A DNA stretch of 64,000 nucleotides from Picochlorum sp. 'celeri'. Its lineage: Eukaryota > Chlorophyta > Trebouxiophyceae. Positions 11,895 to 26,246 of the stretch are shown here, piece after piece. The stretch lies in NCBI GenBank assembly GCA_010909725.1, contig JAACMV010000001.1, forward strand, positions 407,533-471,532. The letters run 5' to 3'. The position numbers and the translations under genes are program-made. The notes beneath the pieces were generated by a model. The model was not told the origin of the DNA. It searched no databases and was given only the letters and a program-made list of their open reading frames with translations. Every line of letters starts with the position of its first letter. The stretch's first letter is position 1.

Positions 11895-13813
11895 ATGGCA
11901 ATCCAACGCGTGCTGGAAAACATTCTGAGCCCGACGCCATCCGATATCGACATCGCTCAATCTCTTGAGCCATTACCGATTAAGGATGTTGCAGTCAGTG
12001 CTGGTCTGAAGGAATCGGACGTGGAATACTACGGTCCTCACAAGGCAAAGGTCAAGTTGAATGTCCTGGACAGGTTGCAAGAGAGGCAGGATGGATATTA
12101 TGTGTGTGTGGCTGGTATCACTCCAACGCCGCTTGGTGAAGGTAAATCTACGACGACGATTGGGTTGTGTCAGGCGCTTGGGGCGCATTGTGGTGAGGAG
12201 GTGATGACGTGTGTTCGCCAGCCGAGTCAAGGGCCAACGTTTGGCATCAAAGGTGGGGCAGCTGGAGGGGGCTACAGTCAGGTGATTCCTATGGAAGAGT
12301 TCAATCTGCATTTGACTGGAGATATTCATGCTATTACTGCTGCGAATAATCTTTTGGCTGCGGCGATTGATGCGAGGATGTTCCATGAGGCAACACAGTC
12401 GGATACAGCCCTCTTTAATCGCTTGTGCCCTGTTCAAAAGAATGGGAAGAGGAGGTTCTCCAGCATTATGACGAAGCGCCTTGCCAAGCTTGGTATTAAA
12501 AATACAACCGATCCAGATGAACTGAGTGAAGAAGAGAAGAGGGCATTTGTGCGGCTTGATATTGACCAAGAGACCATCACATGGAGGCGTGTGCTGGACA
12601 CCAATGATAGATTCTTGCGCAAGATAACCATCGGACAAGGGCCTCAAGAGAAAGGTATGGTGCGGGAAACTGGATTTGATATTGCAGTTGCAAGTGAGAT
12701 TATGGCTATTTTGGCTCTTGCGACGTCGTTGAAGGACATGAGGGAGAGATTGGGCAATATTGTTGTGGCCAATTCCAAGTGTGGTGCAGCCATTACAGCG
12801 GACGATTTGGGCGTCGGTGGAGCTCTCACTGTTCTTATGAAGGATGCGATCAATCCTACGTTAATGCAGACGTTAGAAGGCACGCCTGTCTTGGTGCACG
12901 CTGGGCCTTTTGCCAACATTGCGCATGGAAACAGCAGTATTGTTGCAGACAAGGTTGCTCTCAAGATTGTTGGAGAAGAAGGGTTCGTTGTGACAGAGGC
13001 GGGCTTTGGCGCTGATATTGGTTTTGAAAAGTTTGCTAATATCAAAACACGTTACAGTGGTTTGCAACCTAGCTGTGTTGTTCTTGTAGCGACGGTGAGA
13101 GCATTGAAAATGCATGGTGGAGGTCCTCCCGTGTCAGCTGGAAAACCTCTGGATCCTGCATACACCACAGAGAATGTTGAACTTGTGAAAGCAGGATGTT
13201 CGAATCTGCAACGCCATATAGAAAATATCAAAAAATTCAACGTCCCAGTAGTCGTTGCAGTCAATAAATTTGCTACCGATACAGATGGTGAATTGGAAGC
13301 AGTGAGAGCCGAGGCTCTCGCGTATGGAGCAGAGGCAGTGATTTGTGAACACACCACGGCAAAGGAGGGGCAGGCGCCATCGATCTCGCAAAAGCTGTGA
13401 AATCAACATGTCAGCAGTTCAAGAAGAGTGGAGAGTCGTTTAAATTTCTGTATGAGGCATCAAAACCAATCAAGGAAAAGATTGAGACTGTAGCCAGGGA
13501 GATTTACCACGCATCTGAAGTTCAATACTCCCCCGAAGCAGAAGCTGCCATATCAAGATACGAATCGATGGGACTTGATAAATTCCCAGTGTGCATAGCA
13601 AAAACACAGTACAGCTTCAGTACAGATGCATCCCTCAAGGGTGCTCCATCTGGTCATGTTCTCACTGTGCGGGAGATCCGAGCGTCTGCTGGAGCAGGGT
13701 TCCTTGTGGCCATCTGTGGAGACATGATGATGATTCCTGGACTTCCCACGAGACCTGCCTTCTATGAAATCGACATCGATCCAGACAGCGGTAAGATTTT
13801 GGGACTGTCATAA
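11895..13813 (+). CDS. formate-tetrahydrofolate ligase (10-formyl-THF synthetase), one frameshift
   Basis: Makes 10-formyl-THF from formate, THF and ATP for one-carbon metabolism. The chosen start is the first ATG of the frame ([17 protein letters not shown]). Family motifs include the P-loop-like [33 protein letters not shown], and the C-terminal [21 protein letters not shown]. The total of about 639 codons fits the monofunctional enzyme of plants and bacteria. Near 13366 the frame changes by one base inside a purine-rich run; the continuation ([12 protein letters not shown]...) is exactly the expected family sequence, so a small indel or sequencing error is more likely than two genes. No targeting peptide is obvious. 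Confidence 0.92.
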
Positions 13814-14066
13814 GACATATCATATGTGGGTACAGGGTAGATCAATCTCGATAAGGTTGTCTTCATGAGCAATGTACATCCAATAATAAGCAATCTGCAA
13901 GGCTTTAAATCAAATTTTATTAAATTTTCTTCACAATGCAATTGAGTACAAAGGGAATTTCCTCCCTGTTGAGGAAACTCGCGTGTCCTCCGAGCCTCTC
14001 GTGTACAGTGGACGAGTACAGGCGAGTCAAGGAAGTCGACAGGTGCTGATTCCACTGATAGATTGA

Positions 14067-15710
<1,644 letters not shown>

Positions 15711-15755
15711 ATCTCAAGAATAATCATTAAGTACATGGTCCCTGTAATACATTGA

Positions 15756-17095
15756 ATGGGAGAATCGATGAATCGGTCTGCGCTGACCTTGGGCTTGACC
15801 ATTCTGCTCGCGTTTCCCGTTTGCTATGGTTCCAACTTCAGCCGCATCGTGGTTTTGTGGACTACCAACCTGAATATGGTGCGTGTAAATACAAGATTTG
15901 GGTCACCAGGGGATGGTCGGGGAGGAAGAAGGAGAAACAGTCAACCTGTCGTTTAAAAATTCTGCAGGAAAATCCACGGAAATCAGCGATAGTAAGGACT
16001 GGGTGACGATCGATAGGTTGTATTTCCACATAACACAAGTATTTTATTTTGTCAGAGTGGTCAAAATGTGAGTGAAACGTGCCGTTCGATGAGTACAAAA
16101 TACTGGGTATCAGTTCTCCAGTCTCTTGCCTGTCATTTCAATCTGTACCCAGATTTCTGGAGAATGTCAAGGTTGGATGGGTGGACGGTGTTTCATTGAT
16201 GATTGATTTCCCGGATGTGGATCGAGTGAGCAATATGGCGTATTGGTTTGAGATTGTGGGAAGAGTTCGGGGGCTTGTGGTGGCAGCTCTTGAGCAAGCA
16301 GTCAACGAAAACAATGGGGAGACCCTGCCTTTCAAGCATGTGATCATCCGAAACCTTTTGAAAAAGGATGTTCAAAAGTACCCTTGGATTATGGAGTTGT
16401 TGAGTGTCGCTGTGAAGCCCGCTGCTTCGTTTCACAAGGGATTGAAGCCAAAGCTATGGTTCATTCAGGACATTGGGAGAGATTTCCAGCAGTGGGTTGG
16501 CTTTCAGCGGGTCATCCTCTTGAAACGGGATAAGAAGATATTGAAAGGGGATGAGAGTCGGAATATATTCGTCTCCAGGGAGATTGCGCGTTCGTTCAGG
16601 GAAGATGTGAGGAAAGAATTTAATGTCTCTTTTGCATCTCCTCCCCAAGATATTACTCTCATCTTGTCCGCGGATGATGCTGGAATATTTAATGCTGGAG
16701 AGGTATTGCGGCTTCTTCATGAGTACAAAAATACGTTGGGTGGTCGAGCTTTCTATGTGAGGCCATACAGCCCGACTTTGGGGGTGCCCATCGAGTCGTT
16801 TGCAAGGAGGATGGCTCAGACGCAGATTCTGGTTGCTCGTCATTCCTCTCATCTTGGGTATTCTCTATTCTTGCAGCCTGGGTCTATTGTCATTGAATTG
16901 CTGCCGCGTAATTACGATTCATTCGATAGTTTTTATGTATATAGAGCATTGTCCCGTTCCATGGGAGATATCCTCCACTGGGTTGTCCCTGCAAATGGGT
17001 CAGATGCAGCAGTGTTTCAGTCTGAGCGAGATGAGCGCTACGCAGCATGGCTACCTGGAGAATGCTATGCAAAGGATTGGTGCAGAAGCTCATGA
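15756..17095 (+). CDS. GT61-like glycosyltransferase, secretory pathway (probably frameshifted)
   Basis: The first part encodes a signal-anchor-like N-terminus, MNRSALTLGLTILLAFPVCY. The frame then appears to shift near 15915 and again near 16070. From about 16080 to the stop at 17095 one frame is open and ends with a family-like block, LVARHSSHLGYSLFLQPG followed by SIVIELLPRNYDSF. This resembles the GT61/DUF563 group (plant xylosyl- and arabinosyl-transferases), where a conserved HGAGL element precedes FLPPGSVVIE. Here the histidine block reads RHSSHLGY. Golgi location and acceptor are inferred from the family. It could also be another EOGT-like GT. Confidence is higher for the C-terminal two thirds than for the start. 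Confidence 0.6.
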
Positions 17096-17304
17096 GATGG
17101 CTGAGATGGTTGTTGATGTATCTTTGCTGAGGTCAATGTTGGATGCGCTGGTTCAGGTTGGGATTGAGAATGTTGGCAGGCATGATGCCTCCGCTTTGTT
17201 TCAATTTTAGCGCCCCTTCCAAAGCAAAGCGAATACAAGCAAATGCTGGTTTAGTGTATGAAGAAGAAGAATAAAACATGTACATGTATTTATTACACAA
17301 AGTT

Positions 17305-20113
17305 CTACTGTTCTGCGGCCCTCACCATTGTAAGAGCCCAATTTGCCTTTTCATCGAGACCAGGTTGAGCCATACACTCTTCAAGGAATGGCTTGACGTA
17401 TGCCTTCTGCTTGAAAATGATACCGATTTCTGATACATTTGCTGCAACATCTCCTAATGCACCTGTCGCCTCGATTCAGAACGGACAAATCCTTGTGGGG
17501 ATCGTGTGCTATGTGCTCCACATATTCAATTATCATTGGAGCATACATCTTCAGGTGCTCATCAATCATTTCTTTCGACAGTGCATTTAGTATCCCACTC
17601 CAAGCCTCAAGGATATGCTGCCTAAGAGAATTAATGTACGCAATCTCATCCTCATCATCTCCAACTGTCCTGGCCATTTCTACGCTCATTGCTGCAGCTG
17701 CACCGAGGGGTGCGGCAACAGCCTTCAAATACTTGACAAAATCGTCCCCGATCGCGATCGAAATATCGCCAAACGAGGATAAAATTGACGGCTTCACGGA
17801 TTTAGGGACCTCTGGATCTTCTAAGTTCTGAATCAGGATCGTCATGATAGGGTCACAATAGACACTAAATTGCTTGTCCATAGCCCTGCACACGTCTCCG
17901 AGAATGCCCAGAGTGATGAGGCATGTTTGCCAGTCACGAACTTGTCGCAATCCTTTCTCCAAAAATGGATAAACGACTCCATGTATCTTTGGAATGCTCC
18001 TCCAGTGATATACGTCAATGCTCCGACTGCCAACATGGCCTCTTCGGGCACATATGACTGTCGGCATGAAAACACAGTCAGAAGGGCCTGCATGATACTG
18101 TCAGCCACTTGTGACGATATCAGCTGCTGATCTTCCACTACTACAGTTGTACATCTTTGTTATAATGACGTTTCAGAACTCCGACAAAGCAAATTCAATG
18201 TCTCGATTTGTTGCTCAGAGGATTCCTGAGATGTTGGTGGAATTGAGCTCACTTCTGCTATTCTCTGATTGACCACAGGAATGAGATGAGCAACAATGGG
18301 CAAAGCCATCCGGTGACGATGCTGTCACAACCTCATTGATTGCCTCAATGACTGAATTTGAATGTTTGAAATTGCTCCTCCCAAACACGTGTCGATGTTG
18401 CCAAAAGCTTTCCAACAATAGTCTCAAAGTACTGTGACAATGGTGATGGGCGCATGTCACTAAATCCTGCGGCAAGCTTGCTGATTGCATAACAACTTTT
18501 TCTGCTATATGAATCTCATCGTCTAGTGACTTGAGCAGCGCCTCAATGACTACAGGAAGGTTTTCTGGAGTGATGAGAGGAGGATCCTTGAGATGACCAT
18601 GCACAAAATTCGAAAATACGTCCCAGGCACCAAGCAGTTGTATTTTTCACCAACGGATGGCCATCAGACAAAGCACTCAATAGATAATTCAGACCGGATC
18701 TCGCAAGACCACCCAGTGCCTGGCAATCTGGCCCATCCAAGATGCAGCCAAATGCAAACGTGGCAGCCTCCCTAAATTTCCAGTCATCCTGAGTGGCATT
18801 ACGGTGTATATTCTGCTCCACGTATGGCATCACTAATCCTACAATCGGGTCTTTGGCGACGGTCGCCGTCAGGGAAAGTGCTGTACCTGCTGCAAGGGCA
18901 ATGTTCCAAGACCCCTCGTCTGCAAATTCATCCTGCTTGGTCAACTGCTCCAAGAGCAGTGGGACGAGCTGGTTCAGAGAGTTGAGAATAAATTTATAAC
19001 TCTTGTCCTCTTTGCCATCTTCGACATCTAACAAGCACATGTATTCTTCTTCAGCAATGGAAGACCAAAACTCCAAGGCCTGCATGACCACACCTTCCAC
19101 AGGGTCACCCATTGCTGTCTGAGTCAACGTAAATATTGCCCCGATATACGCTGGAAGATGCTCATAATAATTTTCTACCACTCTAACCAAACACTCCCAT
19201 GCAGCTTCTCTCACTTTAGCATCAGCTGCACCAGTCCCATGGCAAATTGTCTCCATAATGTAGTTACGCTCCTGGTCCCTCTGGAAGTTGCCTGATGCAT
19301 AATCAAGCGCATTCGTGAGAGCCTTTGTCGCCACACATCTCAAATCCATACTCGGCTCTTCTGGCCTCATCGCCGTCACCACTCCAGTCAGTATCTTGTT
19401 CACCATCTCTTCATCCAGGTAATCCTCCTCAAACTCTGCCAGCTCCTCACAGAGATATCCCAGCACCTCAATTGATGATTGCCGAACATTCAACGGGGCA
19501 CCCTGATCCGCATTCGTCAGCACTTTAGGAACCAACTGCGGCCACTGATTCTTGGGAATCTCGATCGCAGCCACCTTGGCAATCACAAGGGCTGAAGTAT
19601 GCCCAATGTCCATCTCAGGTGCCTCCAGGGCCACCAGGAGAGACTCCTTCGTCTGCAGGCGGACGTTTTCCGGCAGCCCCATCCAACGGGAGGCTTGATC
19701 ATCCTGCAACATATGTACAATATACAGTAAGCATCGCGATTCCTCGGCGCAGCAGACCACCAGTCGTTGGTCTGATTCTGATCAAGAAGACAACATGGCC
19801 CAGTCCTCGCACCTTTTTAGCGCTATCCCGAGAATCTAAAGCATTCTTTAATACAAGACCTATAGAATATATCACACAACCGTCACAAATACTGCTACTC
19901 GTGTTGGCCCATTCGTCAACGATAATGCCACATACCCGATAATTTCCTGGTATCCACTGGATTCGACGTCGTTGCTAGATGCTGGCTGAGAGATATGAAA
20001 AATGTCAAAGGATCTGACTCCAATTCCTTGAGCTTTGCCTCTCCGTGCTGCCGTTGTCCTGCATCTGGGCTTTGACAAGCCTGTAAGATGCCCGTCACAT
20101 CAACTGACGCCAT
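17305..20113 (-). CDS. importin subunit beta-1 (karyopherin), frameshifted in the C-terminal half
   Basis: HEAT-repeat nuclear import receptor. Exons are 19936-20113, 19813-19859 and 17305-19703, separated by introns of 76 and 109 bp. The spliced length, about 874 codons, is the usual family length. The N-terminus MASVDVTGILQACQSPDAGQ and the core (IEIPKNQWPQLVPK, TTAWCLGRIFEF) are typical. Between about 18600 and 17880 several single-base indels move the reading frame, for example an extra T in a T-run near 18590. Yet ITPENLPVVIEALLKSL, EAINEVVTASSPDG and AMLAVGALTYITGG still follow in order. Another shift near 17480 precedes the C-terminus, AYVKPFLEECM. A gene this essential is unlikely to be dead unless a second copy exists. 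Confidence 0.9.
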
Positions 20114-20342
20114 CGTGAGTATCGTAAATTCTCAATTAAATAAAATGTCAATTCATAGCAGCGTCAGAGGTGGTACATCATGCATCTTGGGTGACAGGAA
20201 GGCTGCTGCCTCCATGGTCGTTGGTAGTGCTTTTCCTACATTAGATGGATTAAAAAATCAGGAATTTGGCAAGAACAGACATCGCATGAGTCATGATGGG
20301 CATTGTATTGTGAAATAGTGGAATATTTGAATACGAATAATC

Positions 20343-20922
20343 ATGATTGGGGCGGCATCGGCAAAGCCATTGCAACAGATTTGTAGAATTCAATCTGCAA
20401 CCAAAGGAAGCACAGCTTTGGTTGCCAGGCACAGAAGAAGAAGCGCATTCTCATCAATTGTGATGTCGTCTTCTCGGGAGGTGATCAGCACAGAGAATGC
20501 TCCTGGTGCGGTTGGACCATACAGCCAAGCCATCAAGGCCAATGGCATGGTGTATGTGTCGGGACAGGTGGCTCTCGTTCCAGGGGTGCGATGAACGGTG
20601 TATTGTATGTACAATATCACGATCGTGCGTATGACGTTGTAATGTGTGGTTGTTGTAGACCAAGGAATTTGCATCTCCAGACGTGGCGGGGCAGACGGAG
20701 CAGGTGATGGCCAACCTGGGGGCTATTTTATCAGCAGCCGGTACTTCATTCGATAAGGTGGTGAAGACGACCATATTGTTGGCGGATATGAGTGACTTTG
20801 GAACTGTGAATGAGATTTACGGAAAGTATTTCCCAGAGAATCCGCCAGCGAGGGCGACATTTGCTGTCAAGGGACTTCCCCTGGGTGCCAAGGTGGAGAT
20901 TGATGCCGTGGCTCTGGAGTAG
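20343..20922 (+). CDS. RidA: RidA/UK114 family enamine/imine deaminase, organelle-targeted
   Basis: Exons 20343-20585 and 20659-20922, with a 73-bp GTGCG...TAG intron. A leader of about 40 residues rich in Ala, Ser and Arg precedes the RidA domain (STENAPGAVGPYSQAIKANG, YVSGQVALVPG, FPENPPARATFAVKGLP). The conserved arginine of the active site is present in PPARATF. RidA proteins hydrolyse reactive enamines and imines formed by PLP enzymes; the plant form is plastidial. The stop lies 28 bp from the convergent PLAA stop, and a TGTAA signal for this gene (20961-20965) falls inside the PLAA coding end. Confidence 0.93.
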
Positions 20923-20950
20923 TGGTTTTTCTCCTGTGCATGTCGATGAT

Positions 20951-23364
20951 TTACATTTTTTGTAACTCTATAGCAATTGATGCTTCTTCTCCTGCACGCG
21001 CAGAGATTGACGTAAACACGTCGGATCCGATCAGATGCAGGACATCTGAGCGTTTCAGCAGGGATTCTCTCCTGAGCGTTCCAATAGCGAGCAATGCTTG
21101 CATCAAGGCTGTTGCATTGGGCGAGTCTTTGTGCTTACACACATACTGTGCTGCTTCATTCGCCACTGTTGAGATACTATCAGCGTTTGGAGCGAGCATT
21201 TTAGCGAGCAATACAGCAGTATTGAGGACAAATGCAGTGTATGCATTTTGGATGCCCTTGACCTCACTGTCCCTGCACAGAGACACCAAGCTTACCAGGT
21301 GGTCCAGATTCTCCAGGACGATCGGAGTTGTGTCTGTGTGGAACATATTCACAAGAACTCTTAGAGCAGCGATTTTGCCCGCATTGTTTTCTGGATCTCT
21401 CAAAATCTTCTCAATAATGGCACCACATGATCCACTTTCTGGGTGTACCTTGATGCTCTGCAGGTATGTCATCATCATGGCTCTACCCTTGTCATTCGAG
21501 AGAAGTGCTCTGAAAATATCAAGGAGAGGAAAAACTGTGTCACTGGGCCAGCATAGAATTTTATCAATGACACCTGGCATGGGGCCTTGTGTTGCAGTAT
21601 CCAAGAGGGCATCTATTGCTCCCCATTCATCCTCCTGAATGGCAAGCGTTTCGTCCTTCTTGGCTATGTCGTCACTGAATTCCTTCATCTTTTTTCTCGC
21701 GCTTGCTGACAGAGGAGACGTAAACAGTACATACTCCTTCACAGGGAACCTGCTGCTCTGACCTGGAGCTGATCCTGTAAATGGATCCACGTTTGCTCCA
21801 CCAGCAAATGACGGCGGAGCAGGAGCAGCATTCCCCGTCGGTACATATGCATTCGATCCCGTAAATGGATCCACATACGAACCAGACGTATCCATATGAA
21901 TATTCACCTTGCCACTGGTGTTTGTCACGAGGAATTGAGCAATCTGTTCCTTGTAACTGGTTGGAAGATTGTGTTCAGCTATAAATCGATCAGCAACGGT
22001 ATATGCGTCTTCACCCGCATTCGCACACAATTTTAACTTTGGCTGATCATCAGCAATGTCCACATCGAATTCGAAATCCCACTGGCTGCCAGTATCAGCT
22101 GCTGCACCATCTGTCATCACTTCCCCCACCTTTTCCCAATCCCCAGCTGATTGATTCCAAGCATACACCATACCACAGGAGCCCTCATCAACAACAATCG
22201 TATGCCCATCGTATTGACCAGGCTGTTGAAGAGCACTACTATCATACATTTTCATTTTACCCTGTCCATCCTCCTGCTGTTCAGGCTTGGCTGTGTATGC
22301 CTCCACCTGGGCCTCATACATGGCCTGCACCTCCTCTGAGGCAATTCTACTCGAATCCCGAGACCATATTCTACCAATCCCATCCGAACATGCAGTCACT
22401 AAATCCCCATTCGGCAGGAAAGAGACTGCCCACACACACCCTGGATGTTGGATCACTTGGACACATTCTCCACTCAAATTCCAGATCCTCACTGTATTAT
22501 CCTCTGACCCTGACGCAATCAATGAACTATCACTATGCACGGCAACTGAATATATCAGCGCACCATGTCCTTCGAAAGTCTGAACACAATCCCCATCCAA
22601 CGTCCACACCTTGAGGGTCATGTCATGCGACCCAGACACAATCCCAATACCAGGCAAACTTGCAACGCTCCTCACCGTATCCGTATGCCCACTGAGCACA
22701 GAAGTACACGCTATATTCCCACTTTTATCAATAGACCAGAATCGCAGTGTACAATCCCCGCTTCCAGTAACCAAAGCACTCTCTGACACTTTTGCAGCAC
22801 ACAGTACGGGCCCATCATGCTCCTGCATGACATGCAAACATGTCCCACTCGAATAATCCCCATTCATCTTCCATACTCTCGTACTCTTATCTAACGATGT
22901 AGACACAATAATGTCACCCTCCTTGAAACACGCAAGACCAGTCACCTGGTACTCATGCCCTGTCAACACCACCTGTCCCTCTTCTCTACACATCAACCCC
23001 TCATCTGCCAACCACACCCGCACCGTCGCATCCCTCGAACCAGATATCAAGCACCCATCTCGAGGACCAGCACACAGCGCCGTCACATAATCCCCATGCC
23101 CTGACAGATCACACACACACTCTGGATCAGGCTGTTGCTTCCATACTTTGATAGTCCGATCCCTCGAACCAGTCACAATATACGCTCCCTCTGAATCTGT
23201 AGTCAACAAACATCGAACCTATACCACACACACATGCATCCATGAGACCTCTAAATCCAAATCCAAGAAGAAGAAAAGAAAAATACAATCAAACATACGT
23301 CTTCCTTGTGACCCACGAGGTGACTGCTGAGATGAAATATCGATTCCGTATCTCCACCCTCCAT
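20951..23364 (-). CDS. PLAA/Doa1/Ufd3: WD40-PFU-PUL ubiquitin-binding Cdc48 cofactor
   Basis: Exon 1 is 23299-23364 (MEGGDTESIFHLSSHLVGHK); an 80-bp GTATGT...TAG intron follows, then exon 2, 20951-23218. The result is about 777 residues, normal for the family. Residues 1-300 are a WD40 propeller with many GSxDxTxRxW repeats (VTGSRDRTIKVW, ISGSRDATVRVW, ASGSEDNTVRIW). The middle is a PFU domain (YDGHTIVVDEG, QWDFEFDVDI, YTVADRFIAEHNLP). The C-terminal third is an Armadillo-like PUL domain that binds Cdc48/p97. It acts in ubiquitin homeostasis and ubiquitin-dependent degradation. The frame is intact throughout. Confidence 0.95.
20961..20965 (+). terminator. putative TGTAA poly(A) signal of RidA
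   Basis: TGTAA lies about 40 bp after the RidA stop and inside the 3' coding end of convergent PLAA, implying overlapping transcripts. Confidence 0.5.
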
Positions 23365-23727
23365 AGTTCTGTGATACAATATTGGTGTGTGTATCGGACC
23401 ATGCCTACTCAATATGTATATGGAACCCGGATGTGTCTAGAGAATGCATCTGTGTTTCGGTCAAAACTGTATTTGACCGAAGATGATTGTCTTTTCTCAT
23501 GTCCACATTCAGAGTCCTTTTCATGTACTGGTGGTGGTGGGTATTGTTGTTGGATACCATGCGACACACATCTCTATTATTGTTGTTGCTGCGTTTGAAT
23601 AAAAACATTGAGTGGCAAAAAATCAAACTGGTATCGCAGAATATCCCATGATGGGAAGGAGGACACAAACGAGGAAAACAGATCACTCGTGACAAGCAAA
23701 CAGGACAGTTCCAGGGAGTCACTGACC
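23365..23727. promoter_or_regulatory. divergent intergenic region between PLAA and VPS4
   Basis: About 360 bp between two divergent start codons, with GT- and TTG-rich tracts (about 23530-23595). No reading frame resembling a protein was recognised. It presumably carries both promoters and 5' UTRs. Confidence 0.5.
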
Positions 23728-25091
23728 ATGCTAGAATTTAAAGAACGTGCTTTAGGTGGGTTTTATGGGGTGATGGAGTGGTGTGGTTTTGTATCATGAT
23801 GTTGAATGTGTCTGCAGAGTTTGCTAAAAAGGCTGTTGAGGCTGATAGGGAGAAGAAATACGAAGACGCGTGTGAGCATTACATGAATGCTGTCGAATTC
23901 TTTGTGTATCATAACAAGTACAATAAGAATCCTTCTCAAAAGAGTATCATAGAACAAAAGTGCCGGGAGTATCTGGCGAGGATTAAGGAACTGAAGGATG
24001 CTTTGAATGGTCAACAGAATTCTGATGGTGGTTCGAATGCTAGGAATGGGTCTGCAGCGGCTACCATGACTGGGGCGAAGACAAAGGGGAAAGATGAGGA
24101 GTTGGCTGCATTGAAGGCGACTTTGGGGGATGCGATACTGGAGGAGAAGCCGAATGTGCAGTGGGATGATGTGGCTGGGTTGGATGCGGCAAAGGATGCG
24201 TTGAAGGAAGCTGTCATTTTGCCGGTCAAGTATCCGCAATTTTTTACTGGAAAGAGACGGCCGTGGAATGGGATTTTGTTGTATGGGCCACCGGGGACGG
24301 GTAAATCGTATCTGGCAAAGGCGATTGCAACAGAGGCTGATTCAACCTTTTTCTCAGTCTCGTCATCTGATTTAGTGAGCAAGTGGATGGGTGAGAGTGA
24401 AAAGCTTGTTAGTAGTTTATTTGCTTTGGCGAGAGAGAAGGCGCCGTCTATTATTTTTATCGATGAGATTGATGCCTTGTGTAGCACTCGAGGGGAGGGG
24501 GAGAGTGAGGCTGCTCGAAGGATCAAGACTGAATTCTTGGTGCAGATGCAGGGGGTGGGGCACGATGATGGGGCTCGAGTATTGCTATTAGGTGCTACAA
24601 ATTTGCCGTATGCGTTGGATCAGGCTGTTCGACGGCGATTTGATAAAAGGATTCACATTCCTCTTCCAGAGGCGAGGGATCGAGCTCGCATGTTTGAGAT
24701 TCATGTGGGGGACACTCCCAACAACTTGACCAGAGAGGATTATATTGAGTTGGGAGAAAAGACGGCTGGTTTCAGTGGGTCGGATATTTCTGTGATTGTG
24801 AAAGACGTGTTGATGCAACCGATTAGAAAGACTCAAGATGCGACACATTTCAAACTCGTCAAGACCAAGGAAAATGAAAAGGTTCTCGTGCCTTGTTCAC
24901 CAGGTGATCCCAAAGCATTTGAAGCAACGCTGGCTAGTTTAGCAGATAGTGGCAAGGCGGCGATTGTTCGTCCTCCTGATATCTGCATGGATGATTTTAG
25001 AAAGGTGTTGCTGCGAGCACGCCCAACCGTGAGCCCCAAAGATTTGGATGAGTACAAGAAATTCACGGAAGAGTTTGGAGAAGAAGGATAG
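23728..25091 (+). CDS. VPS4: VPS4 AAA ATPase (ESCRT-III disassembly)
   Basis: Exon 1, 23728-23755, encodes MLEFKERAL; after a 62-bp GTGGGT...CAG intron, exon 2 is 23818-25091. The protein is about 433 residues, as expected. An N-terminal MIT domain (residues 1-75, AVEFFVYHNKYNKNP) precedes the AAA core with Walker A GPPGTGKSYLAKAIA, Walker B IIFIDEIDAL, and the arginine-finger region DQAVRRRFDKRIHIPLP. A Vps4 C-terminal helix follows (VSPKDLDEYKKFTEEFGEEG). It recycles ESCRT-III at endosomes and the cytokinetic bridge. The short first exon is well supported, because without it the MIT domain would lack its first helix. Confidence 0.96.
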
Positions 25092-25156
25092 TAAAACATT
25101 GCAATATTAGTTGTTATTTTCACATAACAGAAAAAAACTAGATTGTGTCTATCAAT

Positions 25157-26084
25157 TTACAAGTCTTGTGGGTCCTTTCCAGTGAACTTGACGGTGGCTG
25201 GGTTCACATTCTGTCCAATTCTTCTCATGTTCTCGTTGGCACCGACACGTCCAGCATTCACCTTCTCTGGGTACACACCATCCTTTGGATGCAAGTACTG
25301 AACCTCTCCGTTAGGGAACACTCTGTAGATGAATCCGTTAATCTTGAACTTTGTGCGGAGCTGGGTGAGGAGAGCAAGGCACTGTTCCTTACGGGCCAAC
25401 TTCAACAAGTTTGGTCCCTCGCGCATGATGGCAGCTCCTCCAGTTGGCATCTCGAAAATCTGCTCCTTCTTGGACTCCCAGGTAATCACATGGAACTCCT
25501 CAACCTGAGCCTGGCGAAGAAGGCCACCTGTACACCAAAAACATTCATGTCAGAGCAATGCCTTGTTTCATAACCCGTATCTTGAGCTACTTATGTATTT
25601 GGTAGCCTTCTCATTCCCCAACCCTACGAATACACCTGTCTGGAACACTGATTCTCTGGGTCCCATCGCCCACAGAATCCGAGCCCCATCCTGGACTCGC
25701 CGTATCCTCGCTGGTGGTGACACTCACACACTCAATAAAATCCCATAACCATACGCGATCAAATCATGATATAAATAATAAACAAAATACTACTCTACAT
25801 GGAAGCCATCGGCCCAAAGACGCAGAATTCCAGCGAGTTGACATCCGCTTCATCAACAGTCTTGATAAGACTTCCTACGTACCAGTGCTACCTCCAAAGA
25901 TTGGAGAGGGAGTATTTGGATCCAAAGCTGGTGGAGCCCATGGCTTCTCTGCTTCCTTGGCCTTCTCTTCAGCACGGACAGTGACACGAAGGGCACGTCC
26001 AGCAGATGCCTTGTTCTGGCGGACGGAGGCTCCCTTGAGCACTCTCTGCTGGGTCAACGCGTTCAAAGACAAAACAGATTGCAT
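25157..26084 (-). CDS. PSAD: photosystem I reaction-centre subunit II (PsaD), nuclear-encoded
   Basis: Stromal subunit that docks ferredoxin on photosystem I. Exon 1 (25883-26084) encodes a transit peptide of about 45 residues rich in Ala, Arg and Ser, then [20 protein letters not shown]. Exon 2 (25157-25527) carries [53 protein letters not shown] and the C-terminus [11 protein letters not shown]. The 355-bp intron (GTACGT...CAG) is the longest clear one in the window. Total about 190 residues. This gene places the organism in the green lineage. A TGTAA motif on the minus strand lies directly after the stop. Confidence 0.97.
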
Positions 26085-26246
26085 TTTCTATTAATCCAAG
26101 GAAATAGCCAAGTTGGAAAGGGGTAAAAGTAGGATAATCGATAAGGAGGAATGTGGAGATTTTGCTGTTATCTTTTTGGACGTTCCAGGCGATTGTGTCC
26201 AAACTAATTCGGGACAAAGTGGAATCCTTTTGACCCAGGCAAAAGT

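Noticed and set aside
11973..12647. Minus-strand 224-codon frame
   Set aside because: Antisense of the formate-THF ligase P-loop region; no supporting features.
22003..22614. Plus-strand 203-codon open frame
   Set aside because: It lies entirely antisense to the intact PLAA WD40 region. It has no family resemblance and His/Pro/Ser-rich composition typical of shadow frames.
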